DNA of 64,000 nt from Corynebacterium cystitidis (GTDB lineage: Bacteria > Actinomycetota > Actinomycetes > Mycobacteriales > Mycobacteriaceae): contig NZ_LT906473.1 of assembly GCF_900187295.1 (NCBI RefSeq), positions 1,240,001 through 1,304,000 on the forward strand, read 5' to 3'. Shown piece by piece: positions 10,480-20,908 of this stretch (position 1 is its first letter; each line of letters starts with the position of its first letter). The notes beneath the pieces are model-generated. The model did not search any database and had not been told where the DNA came from. It saw only the letters and a list, made by a program, of their open reading frames with translations. The translations under genes were made by a program, and so were the position numbers.

Positions 10480-10738
10480 AAGGACTCCTCAGTTTCAAGA
10501 CAATAAGGTTCGCTACCAGTTCTCGCGCGTGGTGCCACTACACACAAAAACCCGCTCAGCTTTGATACTGCGCGGGAGTTCTTCCGAGTCAAGGTAGGAT
10601 TCGCTTTACGACGATTCCCCTACCGGACTTTGAACCCGTAACCTACATAATAAGCGGTATGGGGTGGGAGTAGCTCCACTTGCGACCCTGACACCTGGAA
10701 ACAGGTGCTTTGGGCGGTAGTAGCAGCCACTCTAACAG
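10480..10738 (-). promoter_or_regulatory. structured leader region of infC-rpmI-rplT
   Basis: 259 nt without a plausible ORF separate infC from the divergent gene. On the minus strand the order is a 6-bp GNRA-like or TTTC-loop hairpin (CACCTG/CAGGTG, 10707-10692), GC-rich potential stems, and an intrinsic-terminator-like hairpin at 10576-10546. The infC ribosome-binding site comes last. This is the arrangement expected for a ribosomal-protein or attenuation leader. No named riboswitch class was recognised. Confidence 0.5.
10546..10576 (-). terminator. attenuator-like hairpin in the infC leader
   Basis: On the minus strand CCCGCGCAG (10576-10568) pairs with CTGAGCGGG (10559-10551), nine positions with one mismatch and an 8-nt loop. 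TTTTTGTGTG follows directly (10550-10541). It lies about 67 nt before the AUC start, so it must be read through or disrupted for infC expression. Confidence 0.65.
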
Positions 10739-10840
10739 GTGCTGGTAGAGTTTGCCAAATCAGGATATTCTTCGGGGTACTTCGAAAACATTCTTAGCGT
10801 TTCTTATATTTATTCTGTACCAGTGACCATAGGAGCCCGT

Positions 10841-12871
10841 ATGCACACTCCACCTTCAGACCCAAGCGGCGAAAACCACGGTGCCGGGAAAGCTCGCAAC
10901 GTGGATATCGTCCTTCGCAACGCACGCGCATCTCTGCAGGCTTTGCAACGTGCAGTAGATAACACTCACGGTGTGATTCATGATCTTGAGCGACTCACAC
11001 TCCAGCTGCAGGAACTAGGTAGTCCCGCAGCACACAATGCGCCTAGCGCACCCAAACCTCAGCCAGTTACCCAACCACCGGCACCCCAGTCGGCCCAGTG
11101 GGCGGAACCTGTTCCGGCACAGTCGAGAGTGGTGCAACAAGCACCCCAACCGAAAACGAACAAGCCAACACGGCCGGAACTGACCACGGAACAGCTGATC
11201 ATGAGAATCATCGCGGTCCTTGGCTCACTGATCACGGTGATCGGAGTAGGCCTTGGCATTACGTTGGCAATCCAAAGTGGTCTGCTCGGCCCGCTTGGTC
11301 GGGTGATCCTCTCGGTTCTATTAGCGATAGCGTTGGTGGCTGGCGGGCTGTTTATCGAGCGCAAACAGGGCAACAATACAGGCTCAAGCACGTTGCACAT
11401 CACCTCGCAAATCGTGCTCGTACTCGTACTTCTTTCTCTTGTTTTCTTATTAGAGTGGTGGCCCAAGCAGGCCGGTGTTGTGGCCGCCCTCGCACTATTT
11501 GTCGGTTGGTTAGTGTTTGGGAGGGTCCGTTCCAACGGTGCCGTACTGATCGCAACGGGGATCCTAAGTTTTTGCTATCTGCCAGCGTTTGTTGATGCCA
11601 ATATGAACCTTGACACGCTGCTCTATCTTGCCCCGCTGGTTCTGCTGTTCTTTACCGTGTCAGCGCCTGGAAAATCACCGGTGCCAAATAACAGCGTTTT
11701 GCGATTGCTTGCAGCCCTCATGGCTTGCTTCTTTTACGGAATTATCGCAAGGGGGGCAGGCGATGTCCCGATCCCAGTGTTATTCATCGGTATCGGCTTC
11801 GTTTTGATCGCTATCGCTATCGAGGCGGCATTCCCTCCAGCCCCGTTGCCGCCCGAGCCTCCACTCCCGGGGGTTACCGACGACAAGTCCCAGCCCCAAG
11901 TTCGCCTTCCATGGGTGCATGTTGCCCAGTTGACAGTGTTCCCAATTGTCATTCTTTTATCGCTGATGTTCAGCGTCGAGGATTACTATTTGTGGGCATT
12001 TCCGGCAGTAGCCGCAGTCGCGCTTTATCTTGTTTCACACCTCTACCGCACAGCTCCCCAGCTGGGCTCACGGCGAAGCGAAGCGTTAACGTGGCTGGTT
12101 TTCGGGGCCTTCACGTTTATCCCAATTTATGTGGACTTCGGTGCTGGAGCAGACGCGAACATCCGACGTTATATTACGCTTGCCGTTTTCCTCGCAGCTT
12201 TCTTTGGAGTCATTCTTCTTCTGGAGCAACGCCCACAATATCGTGAGGTCACTTGGCTTGCGTGGACGGCTACCGCGCTTTATCTCACATGGACTGTCTC
12301 CGTCGCTGTTCTCGCATTAAAGGAGACCACGCTTGTCCAGGGTGCTGTACAACTGCAAGCGGTGTGCCTGGCGTTGCTTCTCGTGTTCGCTTTGTGGCGT
12401 AGTACAGCGCTCCAGGGCATGCACCCCATGGTGCTTGGAGCGGCCGGCATAGTGGGGATGCACCTCTACATGGTTGCGATGGTGAGCTTTATCACGTTCG
12501 CCTTCCACTTCTTCGGTACGGCCACTACTGGTGTGATCGTCGGCCACATGTTGGTATCGATCAGCTGGATAGTCCTTGCCGCCTGGATCTTGCTGGGCAA
12601 GACACGGTGGTCGGACAAGTTCACGTTGCGCGTCGGTTTTGTCCTTGCCATCGCCGCATCGATCAAGCTCGTTTTCTACGACTTGGCCTCACTCAGCGGG
12701 ATTCCACAGGTTTTAGCCTTTATCGCGTCGGGAGTCATGCTCATTGTAATCGCAGCGCTTCGGGGCAGGACTACTGCAACTTCCGCTCCGTCCGTCGGCA
12801 GCGAGGTGTCCGGCGCGCGTTACGACGAGCAGCCGGGCCCTCAGCAGGCTGCTGCACAGGACTTACCCTAG
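10841..12871 (+). CDS. DUF2339 multi-pass membrane protein
   Basis: 676 aa from the ATG at 10841 (AGGAG five bases upstream). The cytoplasmic N-terminus of about 110 residues has a predicted helix ([20 protein letters not shown]) and a Pro/Gln-rich linker. About 18 hydrophobic segments follow, as in DUF2339 proteins. Function unknown. The TAG stop lies in the four bases CTAG shared with the uvrA stop on the other strand, so the two genes converge with no spacer and no terminator between them. Confidence 0.8.
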   Translation: MHTPPSDPSGENHGAGKARNVDIVLRNARASLQALQRAVDNTHGVIHDLERLTLQLQELGSPAAHNAPSAPKPQPVTQPPAPQSAQWAEPVPAQSRVVQQAPQPKTNKPTRPELTTEQLIMRIIAVLGSLITVIGVGLGITLAIQSGLLGPLGRVILSVLLAIALVAGGLFIERKQGNNTGSSTLHITSQIVLVLVLLSLVFLLEWWPKQAGVVAALALFVGWLVFGRVRSNGAVLIATGILSFCYLPAFVDANMNLDTLLYLAPLVLLFFTVSAPGKSPVPNNSVLRLLAALMACFFYGIIARGAGDVPIPVLFIGIGFVLIAIAIEAAFPPAPLPPEPPLPGVTDDKSQPQVRLPWVHVAQLTVFPIVILLSLMFSVEDYYLWAFPAVAAVALYLVSHLYRTAPQLGSRRSEALTWLVFGAFTFIPIYVDFGAGADANIRRYITLAVFLAAFFGVILLLEQRPQYREVTWLAWTATALYLTWTVSVAVLALKETTLVQGAVQLQAVCLALLLVFALWRSTALQGMHPMVLGAAGIVGMHLYMVAMVSFITFAFHFFGTATTGVIVGHMLVSISWIVLAAWILLGKTRWSDKFTLRVGFVLAIAASIKLVFYDLASLSGIPQVLAFIASGVMLIVIAALRGRTTATSAPSVGSEVSGARYDEQPGPQQAAAQDLP

Positions 12872-15717
12872 AGGATGTCCGCAAGGTAGCGGCCTGTGTA
12901 GGACCCATCGACCTTGGCCACATCTTCAGGGGTGCCCTCGGCCACTACCGTTCCACCGCCGCTACCACCTTCGGGCCCCATGTCGACGATCCAGTCTGCA
13001 CACTTGATCACGTCGAGATTGTGCTCGATCACTATCACGGAATTACCCTTGTCGACGAGGCCTTGGAGCACCATCATCAGCTTCTGAATGTCCTCGAAAT
13101 GCAGGCCCGTGGTCGGCTCATCGAGGATGTAGATGGTGCGCCCATTGGACCGTTTTTGGAGTTCGGCAGCCAGCTTCACGCGCTGCGCCTCACCACCTGA
13201 CAGGGTGGTGGCGGCCTGTCCTAGGCGAACATAGCCCAACCCGACGTCGACAAGTGTGGCTAAATAGCGGTGAATAGAGGTGATCGGCTCGAAGAACTCG
13301 GTAGCCTCGGTGATCGGCATGTCCAAGACCTCGGCTATGTTCTTGCCTTTGTAACGCACCTCGAGGGTTTCGCGGTTGAAGCGGGTGCCATCGCACACCT
13401 CACAGGGAACGTAGACATCCGGCAGGAAGTTCATCTCGATCTTGATGGTGCCGTCGCCGCGGCAGGACTCACAACGACCGCCTTTAACGTTGAAGGAGAA
13501 TCGTCCTGGCTTGTAGCCCCGCACCTTCGCCTCGTGTGTTTCCGCAAACAGGTTTCGGATCTTGTCGAACACACCCGTGTAGGTCGCCGGGTTCGAGCGT
13601 GGGGTGCGCCCGATCGGCGACTGATCAACTTGCACCATCTTGTCCAGATGTTCCAGGCCCTCAACTTTCTTGACACGACCAGGAACTTGGCGTGCACGGT
13701 TCAGTTTGTTCTGCAAGGTCTTGGCCAGAATCTGGTTGACCAGGGTGGACTTACCCGATCCCGATACGCCTGTTACTGCAACCAGCACACCCAGCGGAAT
13801 GTCCACGTTGATATTGTCTAAGTTATTCTCACGCGCGCCAATCACGTGCAGCTGCCGCTGCGGATCGGTGTCTCGACGCTTTTGCGGCACTTTGATTTCT
13901 TTCCGTCCTGCCAGATAGTCGCCGGTAATTGAATTCTTCGCCGTGAGAATTCCTTTCGGCTCACCCTGGTAGACCACTTCGCCGCCGTACTCGCCGGCGG
14001 CCGGCCCAATGTCGATGAGCCAGTCTGCTTCGCGGATTGTTTCCTCGTCGTGCTCCACGACGATGAGGGTGTTACCGATGTCTCGGAGTTTCTTCAATGT
14101 GCCAATCAGGCGCTGGTTGTCACGCTGGTGCAGCCCAATCGACGGCTCGTCGAGAACGTACATCACACCCGCGAGGCCGGAACCGATCTGTGTGGCAAGA
14201 CGGATTCGTTGGGCCTCACCACCCGACAGGGTGCCGGCAGAGCGGTCAAGCGTCAGATAGGTCAGACCAACATCAATCAAGAAGTGCAGGCGCGCCTGCG
14301 TTTCCTTCAGCACAGCACCCGCAATCATCTCTTCCCGATAGCCCAGGACCAGATTATCCAAAAACGTCGAGGCCTCTTCAATTGATAAGGCTGTCAAGCC
14401 CGCGATGGACAGCTCTCCGTGGGTGGAGGAAGCCAAACGTACAGCGAGGATTTCTGGTTTCAGCCTGGCACCTTCACAGGTGGGGCACGCCACCTCACGG
14501 GTGTAGGCTAAGTACCGCTCTTTAGCCGTTTCGGTTTCTGCATATTCCAATTTACGGCGCAGGTAACCCATGACCCCTTCGAAAGCGGAGTTAAAGTTGC
14601 GCTGGCGCCCGAAACGGTTCTTGTAGCGCACGTGCACCTTGACTTTGGAGCCTTCAAGTAGCGCCTTTTGCGCAGATTTCTTCAGCTTGGAAAACGGTGT
14701 CTGGGGATCAAAATCCAGCTCTTGAGCCAACCCCTCGATGAGCTTGGTGAAGTAGCTTTTGTTTGGGCTGGAGTTCCACGGCTGGAACGCATCGACGGCC
14801 GGAGCGTCCGGATCAGGCACGATAAGGTCTGCATCCATCTCAGTCTTTGTGCCCAACCCGTCGCAGGCGGGGCAGGCGCCGAAGGGTGCGTTAAACGAAA
14901 ACGAACGCGGCTCATAGCCATCAATATCCAGCGTGTGCCCATTAGGGCAGGCCATCTGTTCCGAGAAAATGGCGTAGCGTTCCTCGGAGTCTTCCGGTTG
15001 GTCCACGTAGTCAATGACCACTAGCCCGTCGGCTAATCTCAGCGCCGTTTCGACGGAGTCGGTGAGGCGCTGTTTCTGGCTTTCTTTGATTTGGAGGCGG
15101 TCGACGACCACATCAATGTAGTGCTTGTAGGACTTCTGCAGAGTCGGCGGCTCCGACAGTTGGTACATCTCACCATCGACTTTGATGCGTGAGAACCCCT
15201 GCGCAGCCAAATCTTTGAAGAGGTCGACGAACTCACCCTTCCGGTTGCGCACTACCGGTGCTAAAACCTGAAATTTTGTGCGTTCTTCGCCTTCAAGAAC
15301 TTGGTCCACAATCTGCTGCGGGGTTTGGCGCTCGATCATCGCGTCACACACCGGGCAGTGTGGTGTGCCGGCGCGAGCAAAGAGTAAACGCAGGTAGTCG
15401 TAAACCTCGGTGATCGTGCCTACCGTTGAGCGAGGGTTGCGGTTGGTGGATTTCTGGTCGATGGACACGGCCGGGGACAATCCGTCGATATAGTCAACGT
15501 CGGGTTTATCCATCTGGCCCAAAAACATTCGGGCGTAAGAGCTCAGCGATTCAACGTAGCGTCGCTGGCCCTCGGCAAAAACTGTGTCGAAGGCCATCGA
15601 CGATTTACCGGAGCCCGAAAGCCCAGTAAAGACGACCATTGTGTCGCGAGGAAGCTCGATATCGATGTCTTTGAGGTTGTGCTGGCGAGCGCCACGCACG
15701 ATCAACTTGTCGGCCAC
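12868..15717 (-). CDS. uvrA: excinuclease ABC subunit A
   Basis: 949 aa, full length, GTG start at 15717. Two ABC ATPase modules with Walker A motifs [14 protein letters not shown] and [18 protein letters not shown] signatures [16 protein letters not shown] and [16 protein letters not shown], and zinc-binding CxxC pairs (CPVC.., CPAC.., CESC../CEVC). Dimeric UvrA finds bulky DNA lesions and loads UvrB. uvrB is 5 kb away. A weak half-LexA-like TCGAACA lies upstream near 15751 but no convincing SOS box. Confidence 0.98.
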   Translation of the reverse strand: MADKLIVRGARQHNLKDIDIELPRDTMVVFTGLSGSGKSSMAFDTVFAEGQRRYVESLSSYARMFLGQMDKPDVDYIDGLSPAVSIDQKSTNRNPRSTVGTITEVYDYLRLLFARAGTPHCPVCDAMIERQTPQQIVDQVLEGEERTKFQVLAPVVRNRKGEFVDLFKDLAAQGFSRIKVDGEMYQLSEPPTLQKSYKHYIDVVVDRLQIKESQKQRLTDSVETALRLADGLVVIDYVDQPEDSEERYAIFSEQMACPNGHTLDIDGYEPRSFSFNAPFGACPACDGLGTKTEMDADLIVPDPDAPAVDAFQPWNSSPNKSYFTKLIEGLAQELDFDPQTPFSKLKKSAQKALLEGSKVKVHVRYKNRFGRQRNFNSAFEGVMGYLRRKLEYAETETAKERYLAYTREVACPTCEGARLKPEILAVRLASSTHGELSIAGLTALSIEEASTFLDNLVLGYREEMIAGAVLKETQARLHFLIDVGLTYLTLDRSAGTLSGGEAQRIRLATQIGSGLAGVMYVLDEPSIGLHQRDNQRLIGTLKKLRDIGNTLIVVEHDEETIREADWLIDIGPAAGEYGGEVVYQGEPKGILTAKNSITGDYLAGRKEIKVPQKRRDTDPQRQLHVIGARENNLDNINVDIPLGVLVAVTGVSGSGKSTLVNQILAKTLQNKLNRARQVPGRVKKVEGLEHLDKMVQVDQSPIGRTPRSNPATYTGVFDKIRNLFAETHEAKVRGYKPGRFSFNVKGGRCESCRGDGTIKIEMNFLPDVYVPCEVCDGTRFNRETLEVRYKGKNIAEVLDMPITEATEFFEPITSIHRYLATLVDVGLGYVRLGQAATTLSGGEAQRVKLAAELQKRSNGRTIYILDEPTTGLHFEDIQKLMMVLQGLVDKGNSVIVIEHNLDVIKCADWIVDMGPEGGSGGGTVVAEGTPEDVAKVDGSYTGRYLADIL

Positions 15718-15815
15718 GAAGGTTCCGGTCCCTTTCTACAGAATTAATGCCTTCGAACATACCAACGAGCAGGGCGTCGCCGCTAACTCACTCACTTTTG
15801 CCGTAGAGTTAGGGC

Positions 15816-16418
15816 ATGACCAACACTGTTTCACTACACCACATTTCTGTCGGCGAAATGGATAACAACAGCTACCTGATCGCAAGTGGCGGCAAAGGGT
15901 TGCTTATCGACGCACCGACCGATGCTTCTGCCCTCCTGCAGATGGCTGAGGACGCTGGAGTCACCATCACCGATGTGTTGACCACCCATCGCCATCATGA
16001 CCACGTCCAGGCTCTGGAAGAAGTTCTAGAAAAGACTGGAGCGACCCATTGGGCTTCCTTCCTTGACTCCCCTGCTTTGCCGGCACGGGTCGACCACGAA
16101 CTGGAGCACGGCGACACGCTGAAGTTCGCGGATCTAGAGATTCCTGTGTTCATCTTGCGTGGCCACACTCCAGGTGGTGCATGCTTGGCGTTGGAGATCG
16201 ACGGCCAGATGCACCTGTTCGTAGGCGACTCGATTTTCCCCGGCGGATTGGGTAAGACGGCATCCGAAGGCGATTTCGTTCGCCTCTTCAATGACGCGAA
16301 GGAGCGCGTCTTCGATGTTTATGACGATGACGCTATTATTCACCCTGGCCACGGTAAATCCACAACTGTGGGGGCCGAACGCCCGCAGCTCGATGAGTGG
16401 TGGAACCGTCGCTGGTAG
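15816..16418 (+). CDS. MBL-fold hydrolase, glyoxalase II-like
   Basis: 200 aa with all metallo-beta-lactamase metal ligands: THRHHDH (about residue 65), GHTPGG, the Asp in FVGDSIFPGG, and the His in HPGHGKST. Family members hydrolyse thioesters such as S-lactoyl thiols; in actinobacteria the thiol would be mycothiol rather than glutathione. It is divergent from uvrA, as the homologue is in mycobacteria. A TAGAGT -10 box ends six bases before the ATG, suggesting a leaderless transcript. Confidence 0.85.
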   Translation: MTNTVSLHHISVGEMDNNSYLIASGGKGLLIDAPTDASALLQMAEDAGVTITDVLTTHRHHDHVQALEEVLEKTGATHWASFLDSPALPARVDHELEHGDTLKFADLEIPVFILRGHTPGGACLALEIDGQMHLFVGDSIFPGGLGKTASEGDFVRLFNDAKERVFDVYDDDAIIHPGHGKSTTVGAERPQLDEWWNRRW

Positions 16419-16504
16419 AGATTTTTCTCGCACCGCGAGACGAAATTTGTCTACAGTGGACACCACGTACTAAGAAAATTCTCGAAGTAAGGACTTGATC
16501 ACAC

Positions 16505-17416
16505 ATGATCCGTAAGATCGCTCGCCCGATGCTCGCATCCGTTTACATCGCCGATGGTGTGGATTCTGTTGTTAACAGCTCTGAGCACGTTGAATCCTCC
16601 GAGCGCTTCCTCAAGCAGGTCCGCAGTGTCGTTCCTGCCGAGTACCAGCGCTACGTTCCAAAGGATGCTGAGCTGGTTGCTCAGGCGCTGGGTGGCACCA
16701 AGGTGGGCGCAGGTGCACTGTACGCGTTGGGCAAGGCTCCTCGCTTTGCGGCCGGCACCCTCGCAATCACTGCAATCCCTACCCTGCTGGGCCGCCACGC
16801 GTTCTGGGAAGCTGACTCCGCTGAGGAGAAGTCTGCTCGCCGCAATGGCGCATTGACCAGCGTTGCCCTCCTCGGTGGCTTGTTCCTGGCCACAGCTGAT
16901 ACCGCCGGCAAGCCAGGTCTGGCCTGGCGAACAAAGAAGGCAGCACAGACCGCAAACAAGAAAGTACAGGCCGCCCTGCCGACCCAGTCCGAGTCTGAGA
17001 AAGCCCTGAGCAACGCGCAGAACTGGATCCAGGACACCACCGAGAAAGTGACCACCCAGGCTCAGGAAGCTGGCAAACAGGTCTCTAACTATGTTGATGA
17101 CAACAAAGATGACTGGATTGATACCGCGTCCAAGTGGGTTGACAACGCTAAGGAAACCACGGGCCAATTCCTCAATTCCGCCGGTGACAAGACCAGTGAC
17201 TGGCTGGACGAGGTCAACAAGGACACCAAACAGGCTCGCAAGGCGATTGTGAAGAAGGCCAACAAGGCTCAACAGCAGGCTGACAAGGCGCTGCAGAAGG
17301 CTAGCAGGGACATCAAGTCCGGTCGCGCACGCAAGCGCGCGGATAAGAAAGCGGAAAAGCTGCAGAAACGAGCTAATAAGGCTGTAGATCGCGCACGCAA
17401 GCGCCTAGACAAGTAG
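16505..17416 (+). CDS. DoxX-family membrane protein with long charged helical tail
   Basis: 303 aa. Residues 1-130 form the DoxX-like membrane module (starting MIRKIARPMLASVYIADG, with hydrophobic segments near 77-92 and 112-127). Residues 140-303 are very rich in Lys, Ala, Gln and Asp, with continuous helix or coiled-coil character and KKANKAQQQADKALQKA-type repeats. DoxX proteins take part in membrane redox or oxidative stress systems; the tail is specific to this group and has no known role. A strong terminator follows. Confidence 0.7.
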   Translation: MIRKIARPMLASVYIADGVDSVVNSSEHVESSERFLKQVRSVVPAEYQRYVPKDAELVAQALGGTKVGAGALYALGKAPRFAAGTLAITAIPTLLGRHAFWEADSAEEKSARRNGALTSVALLGGLFLATADTAGKPGLAWRTKKAAQTANKKVQAALPTQSESEKALSNAQNWIQDTTEKVTTQAQEAGKQVSNYVDDNKDDWIDTASKWVDNAKETTGQFLNSAGDKTSDWLDEVNKDTKQARKAIVKKANKAQQQADKALQKASRDIKSGRARKRADKKAEKLQKRANKAVDRARKRLDK

Positions 17417-17475
17417 GCCTAGACAAGTAGGCTTGGGCGAGTAACAAGAACCAGGCCTTAAGCGCCACGCGTTCC

Positions 17476-17530
17476 CGCAGCCCCGCTTGCGCCGTTCTTT
17501 GGTGCCCGCGGGGCTGCGTTGCTTTTTGTT
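17476..17530 (+). terminator. intrinsic terminator
   Basis: CGCAGCCCCGC (17476-17486) and GCGGGGCTGCG (17508-17518) form a perfect 11-bp stem followed by TTGCTTTTTGTT, downstream of the DoxX-like gene. Confidence 0.9.
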
Positions 17531-17597
17531 AAGATTGTCTCTTCGTTCATGTTTTATCGCAGCCTACCTGCCCCAGCATTGAGGAGGACCATAGTAC

Positions 17598-19805
17598 GTG
17601 TCCGAATCCCACCACGGTGATCCACGCGAGATCGCGGCGGAACAAGCGTACGTCGATATGCTCTTTGCTCATCTCGATGCAGAAGTTGCTGCAGCTCGCG
17701 CACGCTTGGACCAGGTGCAACAAGATGTTGATCCCGACAACCCTGATTCAGATGCGCTGGTGCGCCGCGAAACGGAGTATCACGGACTCAACGCCAAGCT
17801 GGATGCTTTGACCGTGGCAGAGATCGGGTTGGTGTTCGGGCGGATTGATATTGCAGACGATGACCGCGAAAACCCTGTGCCGGGCCGCCCGGATCTAGAC
17901 CGCCGCTATATCGGGCGCATGGGCATTGATGACCGGGACGATCATTACCGCACGCTGCTGCTGGATTGGCGTGCCCCCATGGCACGGCCGTTCTACCTCT
18001 CCACCACAGCCCACCCGGAAGGCGTTGAGCTTCGCCGACAAATCAGGACTCGTGGCCGCACCGTCACAGGCGTTGACGACGAGGTGCTGTCCGGGCAGCT
18101 CACCGATGAGCCCGCAGCTGATGTGGGGTCGGAGGCAGCACTACGTCGCGCGATGAATGAGGCCCGCACCGGCCGCATGGCCTCTATCGTGGAAACCATT
18201 CAGCGCGAGCAAGATGAGATCATTCGCGATGACACACGTGGTGTTCTCATTGTGCAAGGTGGCCCCGGCACCGGGAAAACCGCGGTGGCCTTGCACCGCG
18301 TGGCATACCTGCTGTACACCTGGCGGGAGCAATTGGCGCGAACCGGTGTGCTGATTGTTGGGCCGAACCAGACCTTCTTGGAATATATTTCGCGTGTGCT
18401 CCCCGAATTAGGCGAAACCGGAGTTGTGCTAACGACGATCGCAGACCTTGTCCCAGGATTCAGCCCGACTGGCACCGAGCCACTGCTTGGCCGCGAAATC
18501 AAGGGCTCTGAGGAAATGGTGACCATTCTCAAGCGCGCGGTCCAGGCGTGGCAAACAGTACCCGAATCAACAGTGCACATCACCGTTGGTTCGATCGAGT
18601 TGCGGGTGACCGACAAGCTGGTCAAAGCCGCGCGGACCCGAGCGCGTCGATCACGTAAGCCACATAATCAGGCCCGTGAGGTGTTCCGCGAGGAATTCAC
18701 CCGTCTGCTTGCCCTGCAGCTGGCGGACCGCATCGGCGAGGACCCTCTGGGTGGGGACAACCTGCTCTCGGCTGCCGATATTGACCAGCTTCACGACGAC
18801 TTGGCGGAGGAGCCCGCGGTTAGTTCGCTTGTCGACGAGTTCTTCCCCGAGCTGACCCCAATTAAGGTTCTCGATCACCTTCTTAACAGCCACGATGCTA
18901 TCGCCGAAGTCGCCTACGATTACGACGATGCCACCCGGGAGGGGTTATACCGCGAGCCTGATTCACCTCTGACACCTTCAGATATGGCTCTACTCGACGA
19001 GTTAGCTGTGCTGGTTGGCGTGCCAAGCCCAGCTGATGAACGTGCCAAGGCTGACAAGCTGTGGCGCCGCCAGGTCGCTGAGGCAGAAGAGGCTCTCGAC
19101 GTATTGGCTTCGTCGGAATCTACCGACAATGACGATGATCTCTTCGAAGCGGAGATCCTTTCGGCGCACGATGTGATTGATGCTGAGACGTTGGCTGCCC
19201 GCCAGCAGGAAACCGATAATCGGTCTACTGCCCAGCGCGCACGGGAGGACTACACCTGGGCATACGGCCATGTGATCGTCGATGAAGCCCAGGAGCTGTC
19301 CCCCATGGAATGGCGGATGATCTTCCGGCGCAGCCCGTCACGTTGGATAACACTTGTGGGCGACACAGCACAGACAGGATCACCGTCAGGCACAGATGAT
19401 TGGGCGAGTACGCTGGAACCGTTCGTCGGCACGCGCTATGCCCTCCACGAACTCTCGGTGAACTACCGCACCCCTCGCGAGATCATGGAGGTGGCAAATG
19501 ACCTCCTGGCTCAGATCGACCCGGAGGCGACACCCGCAGTGGCGATCCGTCAATCAGGCCACCCTGTCCGCTACTTCCCTGCCGGTACTGATCCGCACAG
19601 TGTACTTGTCGACGACGACAGGCTCTCCCACATCATCACTGTGGACAATATAGAAGAGGTGAAGGGCTTGGAATTTGATCACGTAGTCGTGGTCAACCCC
19701 GCCGAAATCGTCGAGGCATCACCCCAAGGATGGCAGAACCTCTACGTCGCCTACACCCGGGCCACGCAAACGCTCACGCTGATCGGAGCCCTGCCACAGG
19801 CGTAA
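17598..19805 (+). CDS. HelD/HelR-type RNA polymerase recycling ATPase
   Basis: 735 aa, GTG start at 17598 preceded by GAGGAGG. A long N-terminal helical arm (about 1-90) precedes a UvrD/Rep-like superfamily 1 motor: Walker A GGPGTGKTAVALHR (about 223), Walker B VIVDEAQELSPMEW (about 560), motif III GDTAQTGSPSG and C-terminal EVKGLEFDHVVVV plus YVAYTRATQTL. This layout matches HelD factors, which pry RNA polymerase off DNA. In some actinobacteria such proteins protect against rifamycins. A UvrD-like DNA helicase is less likely because of the N-terminal arm. Confidence 0.85.
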   Translation: MSESHHGDPREIAAEQAYVDMLFAHLDAEVAAARARLDQVQQDVDPDNPDSDALVRRETEYHGLNAKLDALTVAEIGLVFGRIDIADDDRENPVPGRPDLDRRYIGRMGIDDRDDHYRTLLLDWRAPMARPFYLSTTAHPEGVELRRQIRTRGRTVTGVDDEVLSGQLTDEPAADVGSEAALRRAMNEARTGRMASIVETIQREQDEIIRDDTRGVLIVQGGPGTGKTAVALHRVAYLLYTWREQLARTGVLIVGPNQTFLEYISRVLPELGETGVVLTTIADLVPGFSPTGTEPLLGREIKGSEEMVTILKRAVQAWQTVPESTVHITVGSIELRVTDKLVKAARTRARRSRKPHNQAREVFREEFTRLLALQLADRIGEDPLGGDNLLSAADIDQLHDDLAEEPAVSSLVDEFFPELTPIKVLDHLLNSHDAIAEVAYDYDDATREGLYREPDSPLTPSDMALLDELAVLVGVPSPADERAKADKLWRRQVAEAEEALDVLASSESTDNDDDLFEAEILSAHDVIDAETLAARQQETDNRSTAQRAREDYTWAYGHVIVDEAQELSPMEWRMIFRRSPSRWITLVGDTAQTGSPSGTDDWASTLEPFVGTRYALHELSVNYRTPREIMEVANDLLAQIDPEATPAVAIRQSGHPVRYFPAGTDPHSVLVDDDRLSHIITVDNIEEVKGLEFDHVVVVNPAEIVEASPQGWQNLYVAYTRATQTLTLIGALPQA

Positions 19806-19811
19806 CACATC

Positions 19812-19838
19812 ACGCCCGCCACAGAAAGTGGCGGGCGT
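19812..19838. terminator. hairpin between convergent helD and usp genes
   Basis: ACGCCCGCCAC (19812-19822) and GTGGCGGGCGT (19828-19838) form a perfect 11-bp stem with an AGAAA loop. No long T-run on either side, but the placement between convergent stops suggests two-way termination. Confidence 0.65.
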
Positions 19839-19869
19839 AGCGTCGTTAAGCGTAAAACTTGGTGAAGGT

Positions 19870-20313
19870 TTAGCTGACAGTGTGAACGATCATCACGTCA
19901 CAGTCAGACTGGCGTGCAACGTCCGCCGGGACAGACCCGAGCAGGCGACCCGTCAGCGAGTTGATCCCACGATTACCGACGACAAGCAGGTCAGCCTTGT
20001 TGTCGTTCACGATAGCCATCAGGGCCTTTACTGGGGCGCCTGGGCGGACAGCGGTCTCTACGTTGTTCGCACCAACTTCGCGCGCATGCTCGACCGCCTG
20101 CTTGAGATTTTCCTGCGCCTTCTCATCGCCAAGGATAGCCACAGAGTCCTGGCGCAAGGTCTTCGAGGCATCTTCCTCGGATTCGTAATACGCGCAGCCG
20201 ATGATCAACTTCGAGTCGAACGCTGCAGCAATCTTAGCTGCGCGCTCCACTGCCAGCAGGGACGACTTGGATCCATCAGTACCAACAACGATCGAGTTGT
20301 AGTAATCGCTCAT
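19870..20313 (-). CDS. universal stress protein
   Basis: About 147 aa from ATG 20313, chosen because MSDYYNSIVVGTDGSKSS is the normal UspA start; AAAGG lies about 12 bases upstream. It has the ATP-binding signature G-2x-G-9x-G-S (GNRGINSLTGRLLGS) near the C-terminus, so it is probably an ATP-binding Usp. Soluble and usually dimeric. A second usp gene of the same kind lies just upstream (20417-20875). Confidence 0.9.
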   Translation of the reverse strand: MSDYYNSIVVGTDGSKSSLLAVERAAKIAAAFDSKLIIGCAYYESEEDASKTLRQDSVAILGDEKAQENLKQAVEHAREVGANNVETAVRPGAPVKALMAIVNDNKADLLVVGNRGINSLTGRLLGSVPADVARQSDCDVMIVHTVS

Positions 20314-20416
20314 AATGTCCGTTGACCTTTCGATTTTCAGCGCGGGGCAGGAACCGGCACACATTTGGGGGCCGATTCCTAGTTGTGCCTAACCAGTGTA
20401 TCAATATTCACCAGAA

Positions 20417-20875
20417 CTAATCGTCTGCTTCCTCCGAGGTGTCGACGATCATCACATCCACATTTGCTTTGCGCGCCACACCGGTGGGAATGTTGCCGAA
20501 GACACGGCCCGACAGTGAATTCACACCCTTATTTCCCACCACCAGCAGGTCAGTTTCGTATTCGCGGACAGACTCTATCAGTACTTGAACTGGAGGACCG
20601 GCCTTGGCGATCAAGCGGACATTCTCCGCGCCTTCTTCTGCGGCAAGCTCGCCAGCCTCAGCCAAATACTCTTCCGCGCGCGTGTCGCTAACTACTGGCA
20701 AGGTGGCATATTCGGAGCTCGGCGGATTCAACAAGGAGCCCGTGGAATTGTAGTAGGCGCAGATAATGATCAGCTGGGCGTCATACGCGCGGGCCATGCT
20801 AGCTGCGGAACGGACCGCCTTCAGTGAAGACGATGAACCGTCTGTGCCGACCGTAATGGTGGAATAAGAATGCAT
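20417..20875 (-). CDS. universal stress protein
   Basis: 152 aa from ATG 20875, after AAGGAAAGG. Same fold and length as the neighbouring Usp and similar throughout, so the pair looks like a tandem duplication. Its nucleotide motif reads GNKGVNSLSGRVFGN, with Asn in place of the final Ser/Thr, which could weaken ATP binding. It follows uvrB by 33 nt on the same strand. Confidence 0.9.
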   Translation of the reverse strand: MHSYSTITVGTDGSSSSLKAVRSAASMARAYDAQLIIICAYYNSTGSLLNPPSSEYATLPVVSDTRAEEYLAEAGELAAEEGAENVRLIAKAGPPVQVLIESVREYETDLLVVGNKGVNSLSGRVFGNIPTGVARKANVDVMIVDTSEEADD

Positions 20876-20908
20876 AATCGTGGGGACCTTTCCTTTCAAT
20901 GTGTCGGT

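Noticed and set aside
10621..10680. tRNA T-arm-like stretch GGGTTCAAAGTCC on the minus strand in the infC leader
   Set aside because: The flanking bases do not make a five-pair T stem, and no acceptor or anticodon arm can be drawn, so it is not called as a tRNA.
15745..15765. TCGAACA half-site before uvrA, considered as a LexA box
   Set aside because: The right half does not match TGTTCGA, so no SOS box is called.
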